In this document: one piece after another, positions 42,710 through 44,244 of the stretch
Layout: each line of letters begins with the position of its first letter
Position numbering within the stretch: position 1 is the first letter of the stretch
DNA from: CAVQGZ01 sp964356295
GTDB lineage: Bacteria > Actinomycetota > Actinomycetes > Jiangellales > Jiangellaceae
DNA: 44,244 nucleotides
NCBI GenBank assembly: GCA_964356295.1
Contig: CAYHHE010000016.1
Location: 1 to 44,244 of the forward strand
Direction of reading: 5' to 3'
Translations under genes and position numbers: made by a program
Notes under the pieces: generated by a model
The model's database searches: none
What the model was told of the DNA's origin: nothing
What the model saw: only the letters and a program-made list of their open reading frames with translations

Positions 42710-42782
42710 TGATCACGTTAAGGACGCTGGCGTGGGGTTTGCACGGTGCCGACACCGTGCAAACCCCACCCGAACCATGCAG
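42710..42782 (+). repeat. TGATCACGT palindromic element, copy D
   Basis: TGATCACGTTAAGGACG leads into a perfect 17-bp stem, 42732-42748 with 42753-42769, around the tetraloop CCGA. It sits between two divergent, probably leaderless genes, and its left end is 3 bases from the -10-like box of the cyclotransferase-like gene. Any -35 element of that promoter must lie inside the repeat. Confidence 0.8.
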
Positions 42783-42873
42783 AGCCGGGCCTCCGGCCCC
42801 GTCCCGACCCTGTCCGCGGCACGCTGTGGACGCGCGTCGGCGGATGTCGGGCCTACCGGGCAGACTCCCGTGC

Positions 42874-43371
42874 GTGTCCGTCGATGTCCGCCGCACCCGG
42901 GTCTACGCGGCCGAGGAGCAGGTCGCTCGACTGCTCGACCGGGCATCGGCGGGCTCGTCCACGGTCGACTTCTTCGGCTCGACGCTCACGCTGCCGACCG
43001 AACGGCGGTTCGCCGACCCGGCGTCCGTCCAGCGCTGGGTCGAGCTCGTCCTCGGCCTGGACGGGGTGCGGGCGCGCTGGCCCGGCACACCCACCTGCCG
43101 GGTGCGGACGCGGCGAGGGGAGTCGCGCGCCCACTACCAGCCACCGGAGGAGATCGCCGTCCCGACCCGCAGCCGGTGGGCGCTGCGCGAGCTGGTGCTG
43201 TGCCACGAGCTCGCCCACCACCTCACCTGGCACGACGCAGCGGTTCCGGCTGATGCACCGGGGCACGGCGGGCCGTTCCTGGACGCCTACCCGGCTCTGG
43301 TCGAGATGGTGATCGGTCCCGAGGTGGCCCTGCTGCTGCGTGCCGGCCTGCACCAGGCGGGCGCGCGATGA
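42874..43371 (+). CDS. TIGR04338 family putative metallohydrolase
   Basis: 165 residues. Seen: VRRTRVYAAEEQVARLLDRA at the N-terminus and a zinc-type motif His111-Glu112-x-x-His115 in LVLCHELAHHLTWHD, followed by GHGGPFLDAYPALVE. This build matches the actinobacterial TIGR04338 proteins (Rv0185 type), usually found beside a DUF2786 gene as here. Role unknown. The GTG at 42874 has CAGACT 7 bases upstream; an in-frame ATG at 42844 would add 10 residues. The stop overlaps the next start in ATGA. Confidence 0.85.
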   Translation: MSVDVRRTRVYAAEEQVARLLDRASAGSSTVDFFGSTLTLPTERRFADPASVQRWVELVLGLDGVRARWPGTPTCRVRTRRGESRAHYQPPEEIAVPTRSRWALRELVLCHELAHHLTWHDAAVPADAPGHGGPFLDAYPALVEMVIGPEVALLLRAGLHQAGAR

Positions 43372-44243
43372 CGGCGGACGTGGCGACCATCGCGGCCCTG
43401 CTGGCGAAGGCCGAGCGGACCGACAACACCCACGAGGCCGAGGCGTACCTGGCCAAGGCGCAGCATCTGGCGACCCTGCGCTCGGTCGACCTGGCGATGG
43501 TCCGTGCCCGCAATTCACAGTCCCGCCGTCGCGTCGCGCCGATGTCGCGGACGGTGCAGATCGGCGATCCCGGCAAGCGGGCGAACACCCACCTGGTCTC
43601 ACTGTTCGTGGCGGTGGCTCGTGCCAATGACGTCGTCGTCGACGTGGCCCGCAACTCCACCTACGTCATCGGCTACGGCATGCCCAGCGACCTCGACCTG
43701 GTCGAGCAGCTGTGGGCCTTTCTGGCCCACCAGATGGTCCAGGCAGCGAGCCGGTATCTCGACGCCGGAGAGTGGCGGGGGGAGACCTACCAGGCCCTCG
43801 GCCGGCAACGCATCGGCCGCTGGTCGTACCCGGTTCTCGACTCGCGGCCCCACACCCGGCAGACCGCACGCGCCGCGTTCTATCGAGGGTTCATCGATCG
43901 GATCTCCGTCCGGCTGCAGCAGGCCCGTCAAGAGGCGCTCGCCGAGGCGACCGACCCGACGCCGACGGACGACGCCCACGACGGGCCTCCGGACGCGGAG
44001 GCCGTCGGCGCTGACGGCCCAGGGCCCTCTGCGACGCTCGTCCTGCGGCAGAAAGAGAATGAGGTGCAGTCGTTCTACCGGCAGTCCTCGCGCGCCAGGG
44101 GCAGCTGGACGGGCTACCGCGGCGCTGCGGCCGGCGACACCGGCGCCGCCACCGGCGCAGGGCGCCGGGCCGCCGCGCAGGCCCGGCTCACCTCCCAACG
44201 CGGCATCGCCGGCTCCGGCCCGGCCCTCGAGGATGGGTCCTAG
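43368..44243 (+). CDS. DUF2786 domain-containing protein
   Basis: 291 residues. The N-terminal segment VATIAALLAKAERTDNTHEA and EAYLAKAQHLATLRSVDL is the DUF2786 helical motif. The middle (SLFVAVARANDVVVDVARNS, LVEQLWAFLAHQMVQAASRY, ARAAFYRGFIDRISVRL) is the body found in actinobacterial members such as the Rv0184 type. The C-terminal third is low-complexity, Gly/Ala/Arg-rich and probably disordered. ATG overlaps the TIGR04338 stop codon, so the pair is translationally coupled and likely works together; function unknown. The stop codon lies just before the window end. Confidence 0.85.
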   Translation: MTADVATIAALLAKAERTDNTHEAEAYLAKAQHLATLRSVDLAMVRARNSQSRRRVAPMSRTVQIGDPGKRANTHLVSLFVAVARANDVVVDVARNSTYVIGYGMPSDLDLVEQLWAFLAHQMVQAASRYLDAGEWRGETYQALGRQRIGRWSYPVLDSRPHTRQTARAAFYRGFIDRISVRLQQARQEALAEATDPTPTDDAHDGPPDAEAVGADGPGPSATLVLRQKENEVQSFYRQSSRARGSWTGYRGAAAGDTGAATGAGRRAAAQARLTSQRGIAGSGPALEDGS

Positions 44244-44244
44244 C

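Noticed and set aside
12291..42782. CRISPR array
   Set aside because: The repeated palindromes are widely separated, differ in sequence and orientation, and have no regular spacers or cas genes.

Overview
This is a high-GC (about 70% or more by eye) chromosomal segment of an actinobacterium (Actinomycetota). The evidence is dense GTG-started genes, a bldC gene, DUF3073, a CopD-CtaG fusion, a mycothiol-type maleylpyruvate isomerase-like protein, a TIGR04338/DUF2786 gene pair, and the purL-purF-purM-DUF3073-dehydrogenase-bldC neighbourhood seen in many actinomycetes. The genus cannot be fixed from the sequence. It reads as core chromosome: no integrase, phage gene or complete insertion sequence was seen.

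Layout. (1) 1-1459: a divergent promoter serving a partial minus-strand gene and a CoA-disulfide reductase-type flavoprotein. (2) 1472-7331: a complete sugar PTS, with EIIA (crr), a membrane EIIC carrying two tandem EIIB domains, EI (ptsI) and HPr (ptsH), followed by class II fructose-bisphosphate aldolase. (3) 7402-10950: two adjacent related membrane-anchored proteins of unknown function and a renalase-like flavoprotein. (4) 10962-32837: purine biosynthesis genes purA, purD, purB, purC, purS, purQ, purL, purF and purM, on the plus strand but scattered. Between them lie a frameshifted AbiEi/VSR-like gene, a divergent aldehyde dehydrogenase/aminotransferase pair (probable polyamine catabolism), YjbQ, a GT87-type membrane mannosyltransferase-like protein, DUF4253, a SHOCT protein, a degenerate SDR, an MDMPI/SCP protein, a YgjV-like protein and a MaoC-like protein. 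(5) 32748-36010: acyltransferase-3, DUF3073, leucine/valine dehydrogenase, bldC and tRNA-Phe. (6) 36047-39041: CopD-CtaG, CopC, tRNA-Asp and tRNA-Glu. (7) 39304-44243: a zincin, an extracytoplasmic thioredoxin-like lipoprotein with CcdA, a gamma-glutamylcyclotransferase-like protein, and a TIGR04338 metallohydrolase with a DUF2786 protein.

The main unexplained signals are non-coding. Five copies of an intergenic palindromic element that starts with TGATCACGT lie at 12291, 13530, 17820, 39151 and 42710. Their long stems differ in sequence but keep base pairing. Two copies face outward around the frameshifted gene with a perfect 24-bp terminal inverted repeat. Two further unrelated long hairpins lie at 21187 and 29037. 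A second pattern is that about twenty genes have a TAnnnT-like -10 box only 6-8 bases before the start codon and no Shine-Dalgarno sequence, which predicts leaderless transcripts for most purine genes. The PTS genes, bldC and several others instead have clear Shine-Dalgarno sequences.
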